NCBI RefSeq assembly: GCF_954871325.1
Contig: NC_088778.1
Location: 2,885,743-2,949,742, forward strand
Reading direction: 5' to 3'
DNA length: 64,000 nucleotides
From: Gordionus sp. m RMFG-2023
Lineage: Eukaryota; Nematomorpha; Gordioida; Chordodea; Parachordodidae
The notes beneath the pieces were generated by a model. The model was not told the origin of the DNA. It searched no databases and was given only the letters and a program-made list of their open reading frames with translations. Each line of letters opens with the position of its first letter. Position 1 is the first letter of the stretch. The position numbers and the translations under genes were made by a program. Below, piece after piece: positions 24,721-38,259 of the stretch.

Positions 24721-27700
24721 TATTGTATTATATGTAATGATATTTAAATTTAATTTTGATCGAAAAAAGTAGGGCGAAAAATATTAAATCAAACAAGAGA
24801 TATAACACCAATTAAAAATGAAGCAATGGAAGAAATAATAATTTATCACCATTATTTTTCTTTAGTTCTTATAAGAAATTTTATAGTAAGATATTATATA
24901 ATACTATCTTTCATTATTTTAAATGTTCCCTCCACGAATTTAGATCTAATTAATTTGAAATTTATTTATTAATTTTATTTTTAAGAAGTTTTCTAAATTT
25001 TAAATAATATGCTATAAATTATAACTATACTTAACTTCCTCTTTCCCTAATCTGTTTTTTCTTCTTTATTTAATATCATTCCTACTATAATCTGCATTTT
25101 TTAGTGAATCATCAAGAGAATTAAATTTTATTAATTTCATCGAGAATGTTTAAGGCTATTTTTATTTCTTAAACAATTTTTACCAAATTCTAAAATCATT
25201 TGTTTTTATTTAAAAACATGAAATAGTAATCTAAGGTCATCAGTATAAAAGTTTATATTTTTTTAAATAAAATAGTATTATAGTGCAATGTTAGATATTC
25301 TCATATAAGAAAATTTACTAAATATAAAGCCTTTGTTAATAGAAATAGCAGAAATATTTGTTGGTAAATCGAACAAATATATGTGCTACATTTTATCTAT
25401 AGGTTTCATTTTTTGTTTTAGGATATTAATATTTATAATATACAATTAATTTACCTAGATTAAGAGTAAGGTTTTCATTTACCAATCCTAATGTATTCAA
25501 TTGTAATTGTTGTATAATGATTATTATTTTAAATTTACTAATTTCGATCACCAAATTTGAAGCTTAAGATGTTTTAATTAGAGTAAATGTAAAATAAAAT
25601 TCTATATAATTGGGATAGTAACATACTTTTAAAGTATCAGTGTAATTTAAGTAAGCTATAAAAAAAATATAAACATTTTTTATGAAAATTCTAAGATAAA
25701 ATATATACCTAGTATATAACTGATAACATTTTCTATAATTATTAAAAGTTGGATTAAATATTATTTGATGGATGCAGAGAAAAGAAAATCACAAAAATAT
25801 TCACAGCTTTCCTAAAACAATATATTTATACCAATCGTGGTATCGACAAACTAGGGCAAATCTCTCACTCAATAAATAGAGTCCTAAATTAACAAACACG
25901 AATACCCCTTTGATCAAACATAAGGTTAGCTTCAAATTTATATTTTACAATTTTAATAGATTCGTAGCATTCATCGTAAGAAGATGCCGTCTATCTCTGT
26001 TACACATAATACTCATATAATTAGATTATGTTTAATTAAAATAAGATTTGATAAAAGTTAACAAAGAAGAATAAAAAATTATAATATTATTAGTAATATT
26101 ATATAATTAATCAGATTTTTATTTGTTAACTACCTATTTGGTAAACCTTATTCAATGTTTATAATTTTGCCTATAACTAATTTTAAGATAATAATGAAGG
26201 TTTTTAATTCAATATACCTTCCTTTTCACAGGACAAATTTTGGCGCACTTAAATTATGAATTTTAATTTTTTATATGCAGCAATATATATTAATGATGAC
26301 TTACTCTCATCACTCCTACAAATTATGAGATTTGGATCTTTACAAATTTTTATTATTTAAAAAAATATAATTTACAGGATTAAGCAATATATGGTAATTG
26401 TAAATAAATGTTTTCAGATTTTATCGATGTAACAAAAAAATATATAATTAATATGATTATCAAAGAAATAAATAAAATTTTGTTTAGTAAAATAGATGCG
26501 GATATAAATCTTTTAAATTCATAGAAAAATTATTTTTTAATGTCAAAATTTATATATAAGGTTAAAATAATTTTGTTCTAAGAAATCTCTTTCACTAACA
26601 AAACAAATTTTAAACATTTTACATATAAGGCTTATTTTTCTCTAGATATTTTAGACACTTAAAATCGTGATTCATCTTCTCAAATGTTATTTAACCATTA
26701 TAACGGTTTGAATTCATTCTACTTGTTCTTGATTGATCTTGAGTAGACTATTTTTATTGGATTGCACCTAACAATAATTCATAATATATAACTCAATGTA
26801 ATGATATCTGCAATGGTTCTATTTTACAGGAGAAGCTTTAGATATTATCTTTAAAGGAATCCGCTATTCTTATAGACCTTAGTGTTTATTTCATATATCG
26901 TCATTTCTGAAATTTATTGGCATAATGTTAAAACTTATAAGTTGGCGAACTATTAAACTTTATATTCTATTATCAATTTCTTTATTTTATATTGACACTA
27001 ATTTTTTTAAGATATGATATATTTTAAATGCAGTTTATAGAAACAATAACAGTTCTAATCTAGGCTTAGAATAGCCAATGATCTTGGATTAGATTGTAAA
27101 AAAAATTGTAACATAGGCTACATGTGATTTTTGTAACACACATATTGACAGCCTATGCATGCCATCATCTTTGCATTATTGGTTTTTCAGACCAGACTAC
27201 CCAGCCATCCTGAATATTTTTTCTACACTGGAACCCTCTGACCTACTCTCGCTAATCAAATCCAATGAGATACCCAAATCGCTTAATAGACAAATGAAAA
27301 ACCCCTTGCTTAGAATTATGATGCTTAGATTGTTTTTCCCTTTTCTACCAACAGCATGAGAGCATAAAACTTAAAAACTAAATAAATACAGCCATCTAAA
27401 CCATCTATTATGTATTCCGTTGGTATTAAACGCCTATGGTTTATTTGTATGTGATTACCCATAGGTTGGTTCATCAGAAATTCTGATCCAATTGAATAAT
27501 TATACCTGGATCTAAATTATACTTACTTAACTAATATAATAATTTTTAAGTATTTTCTTTTAAATGTATTTATAGAGACAGGATATGCTTGCAGATACGT
27601 TTTTTTATAATTAATATTACTTTTATATGATCGAATTTTCAGATTATCTGATATGGCTATTACAAACCAAACTTTGTTTGCAATGGTTATAAGAAAAAAA

Positions 27701-28200
27701 CAATTTATTAAATTCTTTAATAACCTACTTTTGTCATTTGAATTTTTATCAAAACAAATATAAAAGTTAAAGAGATATATAAAAGTTTTCATAATTCAAA
27801 TTAAAAAAAAATATTAAGTTATATTACTTTCTGATACCTCTATATTAATTATTTAAATCTGAAAAGTTTATTTATTGCAGAATATAAAATTAATGATAAT
27901 TGTACTATAATTATTTTATCGGTTTTCAATTTAATGGACAGTGGTGGGAATTCTAATAGTAGAAATTTTTTAAAAAACATTATTTTTAATTTGATTATAA
28001 TTTATATTATTTTTGCTAAGATTTTAAAAAAATTCTCAAAATTTGTTTTAATTGTTTCGAATTTAAAAAATGATGGAAGCTAAATTGCTTATATCTTCCG
28101 ATATTATTTTTGTATCTCCTTAGAAGAATTGTTCGGAATTTCTTAAAAGATAAGAAAATTAAATTTAAATAATATAAAAACTAGAGAGATTTTAAAAACT
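24700..28200. repeat. Copy of the large diverged repeat (3' two-thirds)
   Basis: Aligns with about 12,280-16,480. Shared landmarks are AAATGTTCCCTCCA (24,922), AAGAGTAAGGTTTTCATTT (25,459), ATACCAATCGTGGTATC (25,828), CACATGTGATTTTTGTAACA (27,118), AGAGACAGGATATGCTTGCA (27,571) and ATGGAAGCTAAATTGCT (28,072). No open frame is conserved with the other copies. Confidence 0.65.
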
Positions 28201-28849
28201 TTGTATAACATGATTCTGGTCTTAATTATAATATCCAAAACTTAATTTCAATGTTTTGGATATAAAAGAAAAATTATTTTATCATATAAATAAGGTTATA
28301 CAATTACATCCATCATTATGACAATTTAATTAAATGAATAACCAGGAATGACTAAACCCTATTCTATATAGCTTTTTATTTTATTCTTTACTATCGATAT
28401 TTAAATCAATTGGTCATAAAATTTTTAGTAGAAACAAATATCAACCATTTTAGTATCACTAAATTAAGAATATGACAATTGCGAAGTAAATAATTTTGAT
28501 TATTAGAATTTTCTATTATAAAAAAATTGAATACACAAGGTAATATATTTAAATTGATGGTGGAAAAAAGTATCAAATTTAATTTTTGTCAAAATATTTG
28601 GGGTTAATATTTATTTTTATTTTATTGGAATGGAAATTGAAACCCCTGATCTAAAGTTTCCTTTCCAAATCTGCCGCTGATTAATATACATCTAAAGCAA
28701 TTGTATATTTTTTTGATAAAAACGCAAGGAATTTTTAGAAATATTAGTTTAGCATGAACCTATTGAGAAAAAAGCCACAATATTTACAGATTTTTGTATA
28801 AAAAAAAATTTTAATATTCCTAACTCTCAATCTTTATCAATCAAATACA

Positions 28850-31800
28850 TTAAATTAAATATTCTATAATATAATTAGAAATTGAATCTTATAACAATTT
28901 TTATTCTTCCAATTATTGTAGAGCTTAACAACAACCCTGATCTTATCTGACTAAACTCGATGGGTTTAATTCAGATAGACATTTTTTCGTACTACTTAGG
29001 TGGATCTTGCTTTTAAAATTTATATGGAACATAGTGAATTTCGATATATTTATAAATTTTTTCGTTTTCTTATTATTGTTTAAAAAAAATTATTTTTAAA
29101 AATAGCAACTAAATTATTTAATATCCTTATGAGCCTGTGATTTTTTTTTCGATTTTTACATAAATATCTTGCTTATTCATCCAGTTCAATAATTAAATCC
29201 TATTTTTAGGTTAAAATTTTGAATTGGATAGGAATCGAATTTTTGAAGAAAAATGTTACTCGGGCCTCATCCACTAAAAATTGATTAATTTTTTTCGGAT
29301 AGAGTCAGATCTAGAAAAATAGGTCCGATACTGGGCTTTGTATTATTGTATAACCATATACAAATTATTTTAAATATATAGCAATATGCTTGACGATATA
29401 TTTTCTAGCGTTCTAAATTTTTATTTTTAAATCGTATTAATTTGTAATTTATATTTTTTTGGTACCTTTAGAGGATGTAATTTTGATCGGCTTGGTGACT
29501 AATAAATTATTATAAAATTTATAAACATCTTTTTATTAAAAGAATTATATTATATACCTGCTCTACGAAATCTTTTGTTTCGTCCTATAAATAAAAATTA
29601 TGTAATGTTTTTCGTATTCCTTTTAAGAATATGGGATATATTTTTTTTAAGGGTATAAAGATTGTTTTAATTTCCTATAAAATAGTCTAAAAATATTAAA
29701 TATTTGATAGCTAATAAATAAAAATCTAATTTAAAATTTTAATAAATATTAATATATAGTTTCTAATAATTACCTAAATATATTGTAAGGATACCATTTA
29801 CATCTTCAAAAAATGAATTAAAACAAATTATACTCAAAAAATATTTTTTTACTACACGAATCTCAATGAGATTAATTATATTAGGATTAAGATTTTAAAG
29901 GTTATATATTAGATTTTAAGATAAATTAATTTAGTATTTCAGAAGTATAATATTACCTATTATTCTTTGAGACGTAGCTTTATTATTAAAAATTTTGAAA
30001 GGTACATTATTAACAACTTAAAGATATTATGTAAATGTCTCTCTTCGCTTATAACAAATTTTAGGGAATTTATTTTATAATATATGTTACTTAATAAAAA
30101 AAATTATAATATATAACTTGAATTAATAAGGGATCCTGTTGTATTTTTTGCTTAAATGATATATAGATATGAAGCCCTTTTATTATTGTATTATATATAA
30201 TGATATATAAATTTAATTTTGATGGGAAAAAGTGAACGATAAATATTATTCCAAATAAGAGATATTTCCTATTAGGGAGAAGAAATAATGGAAGAAATAA
30301 AAATTTATCACCATTATTTTACCTTTAGTTCATATAATAAATTTTATGATAAAATAATATTTAATACTATTTTTCATTATTCTGTTAAAATGCTCCCTCC
30401 ACAAATTTAGACTCAGTTAATTTGAAATTTATATTTTTGTTAAATTTTATTATATTATTAAGAATTTTTCTAAATTTTAAATTAATGCTATATATTATAA
30501 CGATAAATAACTTTCTCTCATCTAAATTTAACAGTTATTTCTTCTTTCTATAATATCATTCCAATTTTAATCTACATCTTGGTATAATACTGAATGATCA
30601 AGATTAAATAAATTTTTATTAATTAATTTCATCATTGTGTAATGCTATTTTCTATTTTAACCGATTTTTTCAAATGCTATTATTATTTAAGTAATTTAAT
30701 TTAAAAACATGAAATATTCATCTAAGGACATTAGAATAAAAGTGTAAAAAAAATTAATATTATTTTATTAAAATAGTATTATAGTGAAATGTTAGATATT
30801 CTCATACAAAAATAATCACTGAATATAAATACATATATTTTGTAATAGATATTAAATAGCTGAAATTGGAAATATTTATTATGATTAGATATAAAGAGAA
30901 ATCGAACAAGTATATTTGCTAAAATTTACCTCTAGGTTTCATTTCTTGTTCTAGGATATTTTTATTTATACTATATAATTAATTTTATAAAAATTGTATA
31001 CCTAGATTAAGAGTAAGGTGCTGATCTCCTAGTCCTAATGTATTCAATTATAATTGTATATTGATTATCATTTTAAATTTATTAATTCCGATCACCAAAT
31101 TTGGAGCTAAAGATGTTTTTAAATAGAAATATAAAGTAAAATTCTTTGGGATAGTAATAATACTTTGTATGTAAAGATCGGTGGAATTTAAAAAGCTATA
31201 AAAAAATATAACATTTTTAACAAAAATTCTTACAATTAAAATAAAACATATACCTTTGGATATAACTGGTAACATTTTCTATAATTATTAAAAGTTGGTT
31301 TAAATATTATTTGATGGATGCAGAGAAAAGAAAATCACAAAAATATTCACATCTTTCCTATATATTCATAACAATCGTGGTATCCACAAACTAATTATAG
31401 AAATGGGCAAAATCCCTCACAAATTAATCAATAAATAGAGCCCAAAATTAACAGACACTAATACTTTTTAATCAAACAAAAAGTTAGCTTCGAAATTATA
31501 TTTTACAATTTTAATTTATTTATAGATTCGTAGCTTCATTATAAGAAGATGACTAATAGTAAATTCAGATTGTATATCTATTTGATAAACCTTCCTTGAT
31601 GTATATAATGTTGCCATCTATAAATAAAGAATAATTAAAATAATAATATATGTTTTTAATTCAATAGATACCTTCTTTTTCACAGGAGAAATTTAAACGC
31701 ACTTAAATAATTGATTTTATTTTTGATGCAATATATATTAATAATGACTTACTCTCACGCCTACAAACATAAAATTTGGCTCTGTATAAGTTTTTATGAA

Positions 31801-32770
31801 AAAAAATTAATTAACAGGATTATGCGATATATGTTAATTGTAATAAATGTTATCAGAATTTATCGATGAAACAAAGTAATAAATAATTAATATGATTATC
31901 ATGGAAATAAATTAAATTTCATTTAGTAAAATAGAAGTAGATAAAAATCTTTTTCTTTTAAATTTATCGAAAAATTTGCATTTATTAGTGTCAAAATTTA
32001 CAAGCTAGGATTAATTCTAAATAAGCTTTCTCGCTATTATTATAATATATTAAAAAATAATTGAATTTATTGAATTATTCGAATGTCATTTCATATATAC
32101 GGTTTATCAAGAGAAGGTTAATGCCCCTTCCTTATTTCAGATATGAATCATTTAAGCATTATATCTTTAAATGAATCTGCATTTCTTTTAGATTAGTTAT
32201 TTTATATATTGTCATGATATCTGAAATTTATTGGCATAATGTTTAAACAGTGCAGGTGGCGAATTATTAAACTTAGTTATATATTTTTATTTCTAATCAC
32301 TTTATTTTATATTGACACCAAATTTATTTTAAGATATTATATATTTTAAATATAGTTTATTAATCTAGGTCTCTTACATACCAACAAAGCGCTTAGAATC
32401 GACAATGATATTCGATTAGGTTGCAGAAAAAATTGTAACATCGATGAAATGTGATATACCCATTTTAACAGCCTATGCCACCATCTTCTATATTGTTGTT
32501 TAGGGGCAGACTAGCCAGGCATTCTATCATTTAGCAACTTAGAGGCCACAAATATTCTTTCTACACTGTCTGAACCCTCTGACCTCATCAGACCTAATGC
32601 GATGACCCTAACCTCTAAGCCCCTTACTTTTGATTATAATAGATTGTTTTGCCAGATCTTTTTCTACCAATTCCATCCCGAGAGTATAAAACTTAAAAAT
32701 TAATAAATACATCTAAACAACCCATTGTTTTTTCCGGGGTATCAGACACTTGTGGTAACAAACAAACAAA
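28850..32770. repeat. Copy of the large diverged repeat
   Basis: Aligns with about 10,900-15,750. Shared landmarks are CTTGCTTTTAAAATTTAT (29,005), CTACGAAATCTTTTG (29,563), AAATGCTCCCTCCACA (30,387), AAGAGTAAGGTGCTGAT (31,008), ACAATCGTGGTATCCACAAA (31,371) and a TAGATTGTTTTGCCAGATCT segment (32,640). It follows the previous copy almost directly, so these two are a tandem pair. Confidence 0.65.
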
Positions 32771-33540
32771 AAGTGTTGTCCAATTTTAAACGACTGTATT
32801 TAAAATGTATTCAATTTCTGTCTTTATAATACACATATGACACATGGGGTAAATTCTCCCACTTAGAAATATTCTTCTTTCAAAAAAGCAAATTTCTAAA
32901 CTAAGATATACAAAGTTTGATGGCAAAATTAGCAAAATACCATAATGAGGGTCTCAAGATTTTTTCTTATATTTTTTTTCTTAATCATTATTATCAAGAT
33001 TTTTTGACATATTTGTTTTTCAATGATATAAATATTTTGCTCACTTATTTATTTTTAAAAGAGTATTTTATAGTGTGGATATATTTTTTTTAATATAACA
33101 AAAACTTAAGGTGTGTATGTGAGAATTCCAAAAAATCTTATCGCTTGCCAAATTATATCTCCAAAGCAAATATATTATATTAAATTTTGATTTATTATCT
33201 TTAATTTATTGATATCCTTTACATTTCTCCACCATACATACATTAATTATCCTGTTAGAATTAGGTTATCATAATTTCTCCCTAGAATAGTAGGGAAAGT
33301 TTGATATGCAAAGTCGGCTATTACATGTACGTAAATTTAAAGTGTATATGCATGCCCTTTAATTTTGTGGATACAACAGAAGCTACCTTGGGTATCCCTT
33401 ATTTCCATTTGACTGGGTGTTAACGAATATTTAATGAAAAAAATATGCGGAGCCCTCTACAAGTTTTTTGGACAACCCACTCCGGTGAGGTAGGCCAGTA
33501 ATCTATTTTTGAAATATGAGGAAGTGTATAACAGAGACAT
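32771..33540. other. Spacer, nothing assigned
   Basis: AT-rich with a slightly GC-richer island at 33,280-33,500. The minus-strand ORF over the island (33,420-33,668) runs into the dispersed repeat at 33,545 and is probably chance. Confidence 0.4.
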
Positions 33541-33544
33541 ATAT

Positions 33545-33715
33545 ATAAAGTGGTTTTGGAAAAAGGAAGATGTGAAGATGCATGGAACCTAAGTAGAAAT
33601 TGCTGATAACTATATAAAGTTTTATTCTTTTTATATTCGCTCATATTTTTGAGCAAAAATATCTTCAATAATCAATAAAATTGAAGATTTCCAAGCAAAA
33701 TAAATTTTGAGCATG
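33545..33715. repeat. Dispersed repeat shared with 9,040-9,210
   Basis: Second copy of the segment described at 9,040, with about 90% identity by eye over the first 100 bp. A short palindromic TATTTTTGAGCAAAAATA insertion-like difference lies at about 33,645. Confidence 0.7.
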
Positions 33716-34613
33716 CTCAAAAATATTTTTTTTTCCATTTAATTTTTTTTTTTAGATTTAAAAAAATAATAAAAAATAATTACCCAATGTTTTTTTAATA
33801 AAACAGCATAAAATAAAATGTATAATCATTGTTTTAATAAGTAGAAGGAAAAATAAAAGATTTTTTTATATTATAAAAATACCAAATTATTTATATAAAA
33901 TCGTAGATGATTTTTTACAAAATTCATTTTTATTTTATTTTCTTCAAAAAGGCAAGGCCTTCGAAGATTTTTGAATTTTAAGCTAAACCCTGATATCAGG
34001 TTTGTTTCTGTAACCCAAACTTTAATCTTTAAAATAAAATTTACTTTAAGGCTCTATCTATAATAGTTTTTTGGCTAGATGAGTTTATGTGAAAGTTGAT
34101 TTTCAGGCCCAGTCAATACTATATTTCAACTGGTCATAAGATATTATTTAAAAATTGTATTATAAATTTAAAATTATAATAACTAAATAATATTATCATC
34201 TTATTTTATCATCAGACTCATCTATTTAATGATAATATTTTATAACTTACTATCTTTATTATCTGGATTTTAAACATAGCTGCTATTGTACACCCTAGAA
34301 GTTGAATTGGCTTTATATTAATTTGATCGAATCCAAAAGGCAATTTAATTGACTAATGTTAACGTTAGAAAATACTTTATCAAACCAGGATACCTTAGCC
34401 AGATCAAAAACGTAACTTACTATAGATTTTTTTTAAAATAAATATTACCAATGAAAATCCTCTAGAAGCATTTTTTACATCTAAATATATTTAAATGAAT
34501 ATTTTTGATGATTTTTCTTGCATAAAAATGTATAAAATATACATATTGCACTACACTCCAGTAATAGTGTAGAACTATTATTTATTACGGCAAAGCTTAT
34601 ACCTTCTGACCCC

Positions 34614-34835
34614 TATGTTGTTAAATGGCTCATTTTGAGCCGATTTATAAAGACTGCTAACTCAATATTTTATTAGGAAAAATATTATGCTAGCCTTGAG
34701 ATTTTGCTCATAAGTGGTACAAAAGTTTGAACATCTATTAACCAAATCTCGAGGCTTAGACAATATTTTCCTGGCTAAAATATTGTGTTAGCCGGTTTTA
34801 AAATTCGGCTTATAACGAGCCGTTTAACAACACTC
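34614..34835. mobile_element. hAT MITE, TAGTGTTG family, copy 3
   Basis: A 222-bp copy. The left end is TATGTTGTTAAATGGCTC and the right end is GAGCCGTTTAACAACACTC. The interior CAATATTTTATTAGGAAAAA and TAAAATATTGTGTTAGCC match the other copies. The terminal base is lost and no target duplication is visible. Confidence 0.85.
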
Positions 34836-36424
34836 TTGGGGATGACATTATAGAAATGTTTTAATTTTGAAATGCAATAAAAAATAACTAAATTATATAT
34901 ATATTTGAAATTAAAGTCAATACCAATATTTTTATTATTAGAGATAAGTAAAAAAAATATTTTAAAAAAAAATGTTAAAGGAGCATAAAAAAATAGCTAA
35001 TAGTTAGTTCCCTTTTGAAAAAATAATGTAATTAGCTTGCTACTTTTTTTTGTAAGATAGTGGTAGCGATAGCAAATTTACTTATTAAAATTAAGGTTAA
35101 AATTTAAGTTTATGATTTATTGAGAAAAGGTAACTAATAGGTTTGTAAGGAGAATGTTTTTATTGTAATAAGAATTGAGTAACCAACCTTTAATTAAATT
35201 TAGTACAAGAGTATAAGGATAGAACAATCAACTTTTATTTTTCGTATAGAAAGGCATATCCATTTTAGAATGTATTATATTATAAGGAGAAAGTATCAAG
35301 TATTAATTTTTTAGGTAAAGCGAAAGGAACAAGAAAATTTATTTATAAGTTTACTGAATTACCTTCATATCAAAATTTTCAAATTCTAACAAAAGTTGAA
35401 AAAGGTATAGAGAGATAATAATCATAATTTTCGGATATAAATAAATTATTTTAAATACCTTATTATGAAAAAAAATATATAATTTCTATATGTTATGTTT
35501 TTACAAAATATGGAATAAAAATAACCTATTAACACACTCACAAATATTACTTTGGCGGGATTTATTATACGTATAAAATTATTGGTAATGTCTAGGAATT
35601 AAATATTTTTATTAATTAATAAGAATTATATAAAAATAAATTTTTTTAAAAAGAATCTTAAACGGAAAGAAACATGATTGGCCATGATTTTAAAAAGAGT
35701 TAAGAATTTTGCCTAACCCAACAAATTTAATATCAATGTGTAGCCCAATACTTAATCATAAACTAGAAATATGCGTTATCTAATTTTCAGGTGTGGAGGT
35801 TGATTTTTGGAAAACATTGTATTAAATGATTATAGCATCTTATATAATAAAATAATTTGAAATGAAATATTAAAATATAGTATTTGCATATATAAAGGTA
35901 AAACCAATGTTCCTTGATTTAATTATTAAAAACTTAGTTATATAGTAATTTAATTAATAACATAATTAAATTTATGGGCGAAACGTTAGTGCAATTTCAA
36001 ACAGTCTAAAAATATCTCTCTGTAGTATTTACCAAGTATAAAGATGGTTTTGTTGGGACTGTCACGGATTTTTGCTATCAGAATATAAATTCCCAAGATA
36101 GCAAAAATATAAGAGAGAAATTATTGTCACCATCTTTGTCAGAGATTATTGAGAAATTATAGCATGTTCAATGGTTTAAAGGGGGGTATATATCTTTCCT
36201 GAAAATATTTAACGCTTTTATCTTTAGTAAAATAAAACTGTGGATGAGTTCAAATGACTAAAAAATTATAATAGAGCGCTATTTGTTATAATGGTTAAAT
36301 ATAAAAAAATTTTTTTAATGATTCACATTTAAAAAAATGTTTATACATTCATTAGCAATTATATATGACGGTTGTCACTCTTCTAATTATAGCTAAATTT
36401 TAAATACATTAAAATGTTATGTTT
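34836..36424. other. AT-rich DNA with no recognisable feature
   Basis: A perfect-looking small inverted motif (TTTTTGCTATC at 36,071 and GATAGCAAAAATA at 36,095) is the only structure noted. No exon could be supported. Confidence 0.45.
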
Positions 36425-36530
36425 AATAAATCATTAATATTTTTATTTATTACCTCAGTGTTTACTATATCCATAATTTATTCGGTGCATACTACACAAA
36501 AGAATGATTTAAAGGTATTTTTTATAAAAT
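36425..36530 (+). repeat. Left copy of a duplicated host segment (possible AAMP 5' non-coding exon)
   Basis: About 100 bp, starting AATCATTAATATTTTTATTT and ending CAAAAGAATGATTTAAAGG, is repeated at 40,915-41,010 with roughly 88% identity. Inside it a polypyrimidine/ACCTCAG acceptor and an AAAG/GTATTT donor would bracket a 60-bp exon without ATG. The two copies flank the inverted LINE pair. Confidence 0.7.
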
Positions 36531-36720
36531 TGATAATCATATATAGTAAGTAAAATAATATTGACAACTGTAAGCAAAAACCCAATAAATGCCATTAAAT
36601 TTGGGGCAATCCATCTTGGGAGAAGCTAAATACATGTTGTAATATTATTATAATATATAAATTTCAACCGTTTTATCCCATAAAGGATTTGTGTAAATAT
36701 TTTAAATAATTATATTTGTT

Positions 36721-37915
36721 GGGGAAACACAATTAAGTGGCTTCCACCACCCAAAAGAGGGGGTATCCAGTGCAGTGAATTTGTATCCACTGTTTGGCAG
36801 TCAATTTACCCTACTGTAAGGGCCCATTTAATTAAAGAGGGATGATAGTACCTCTTGTGGATAAACCAAGATCCACTAGATAGTAATCTACACTACTGTT
36901 AGGGTCTGTTTAATTTAAGAGAACTTACAGTACATCTTTTGGATAAGCCTGGATCCACTAACTTACTCTACTGACAGGCAAGTTTAATTTAAGAGGACTT
37001 AAAATGGTACCTTTTTTAGAGAATGAGTAGAAAAAATTAGAAAATATTATATATATACATTTTTTATATATATATTTTTTAAAAAAATTAGTTAGATTAG
37101 AATGGTTTGGTTTAGCCATCCTTTTAATTGCAGCTTCTCTTGAGAAATATTAATGAGAAAAAGACAATTGACATATTTTTTTTAAATATGTAAGGCTTGA
37201 CACCATTATTTATTATGGTTATAATATTCTTTTTTATTATTTTTTTGTTTTATACCTTAAAGCTTTTGTAATGGTGCTTACATGGTTATCTCTTAAGATA
37301 TGACATAATAGTTCTATTTTCTAAAATTTAATAATTTATTTAATGGAAATATATGACAGAGTTGTCAAAGATTTATGCTAGAGATTATGATAGGATATTT
37401 AATGTTTAGAATATTTCTAAGATATTTATTGATAAAAACTTGAGATTTATAGATTTGATTTGTTATTTTTCCAGGTTTCAATGCCATAATTTAAAAGTGA
37501 TAATTAAAAATTATATATGTATTTTGAAATTACTTAAAATGATATTTGAGTTCCATAATTTATTGAGTGAGTATTTTTGATTATAGATAATTTAGAGGTT
37601 ATATTTGTTTTGGTTTTTTATCTATTATGAGGCCAAGATATTTATGATATAAAGTATATTATATTATTATTGAAGGGGAAATTTAATGGTGCATTTTAGA
37701 GTTTGATAGAAAAAAAAAATTTTTAAGTTTATTTTTAGATTCATGTTTTCGTTTTTTTGAGATAGATGTTAGAATATTATGGATGTTATTAAAATCTTCT
37801 GTGATGATGCATATGTCATCTTCATAGCATAACCAGTTGACGTTTTCTAACTTACAGGTACCTATAATATAGCTGATTAGTAAGTTAAAAATGGGAGGAG
37901 ATAAAATGATTAATG
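36721..37915 (-). mobile_element. LINE fragment, minus strand (left inverted arm)
   Basis: This is the inverted partner of about 39,480-40,893. On the minus strand the stretch 37,690-37,900 reads VNWLCYEDDICIITEDFNNI, a reverse-transcriptase YxDD box (here YEDD). It is followed by a LASLIID-like segment and a non-coding tail ending at 36,721. Several stops interrupt it. The outermost 280 bp hold three tandem units of about 83 bp, each starting near a GTGGAT/ATCCACTA motif. The 5' half of the element is missing on this side. Confidence 0.85.
36745..37010. repeat. Three about 83-bp tandem units in the LINE tail
   Basis: Units begin at about 36,784, 36,870 and 36,952 with (G)(A/T)TCCACT and share CTACTG..AGGG, TTTAATTTAAGAG and TACCTCTTGTGGATAA-like segments. 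The matching right arm (40,720-40,870) retains only about two units, so the copy number changed after duplication. Confidence 0.75.
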
Positions 37916-37919
37916 TTTT

Positions 37920-38246
37920 TTAATATAAAAACTCATTTTTATACATGTAAATAAAAAAAAATCTAATTGATTTTTATACAATGAGTTATGTTTTAAAAAA
38001 AGTGTAACAATTTTTCTTTTTTTTGCTTAAAGAATGAATTTATGATTTTTACATTATAGAAGTTTAAATGCAAAAAATCATCAAAATTTGTAATTTTTTA
38101 ATTTAAAAATCATAAATTCATTTTTTAAGCAAAAAAGACAACAATTATTACACACTTTTATTTAAACATAATTCTTTATATAAAAAAGTCAAATGGATTT
38201 TTTATTTTTATTTACAAGTAAAAAATGAGTTTTTAATATTTTAATT
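37920..38246. mobile_element. Palindromic foldback MITE, about 325 bp
   Basis: Nearly the whole element is an inverted repeat. AATATAAAAACTCATTTTTA at the left pairs with TAAAAAATGAGTTTTTAATA at the right, and TTGCTTAAAGAATGAATTTA with TAAATTCATTTTTTAAGCAA near the centre. Arms are about 150 bp. It lies exactly between the two head-to-head LINE copies. No coding. Confidence 0.8.
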
Positions 38247-38259
38247 AATCGACTTTTTG

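Noticed and set aside
33420-33668. Minus-strand ORF of 82 codons
   Set aside because: Half of it lies in the dispersed repeat shared with 9,040, where the frame is not open; no family recognised.
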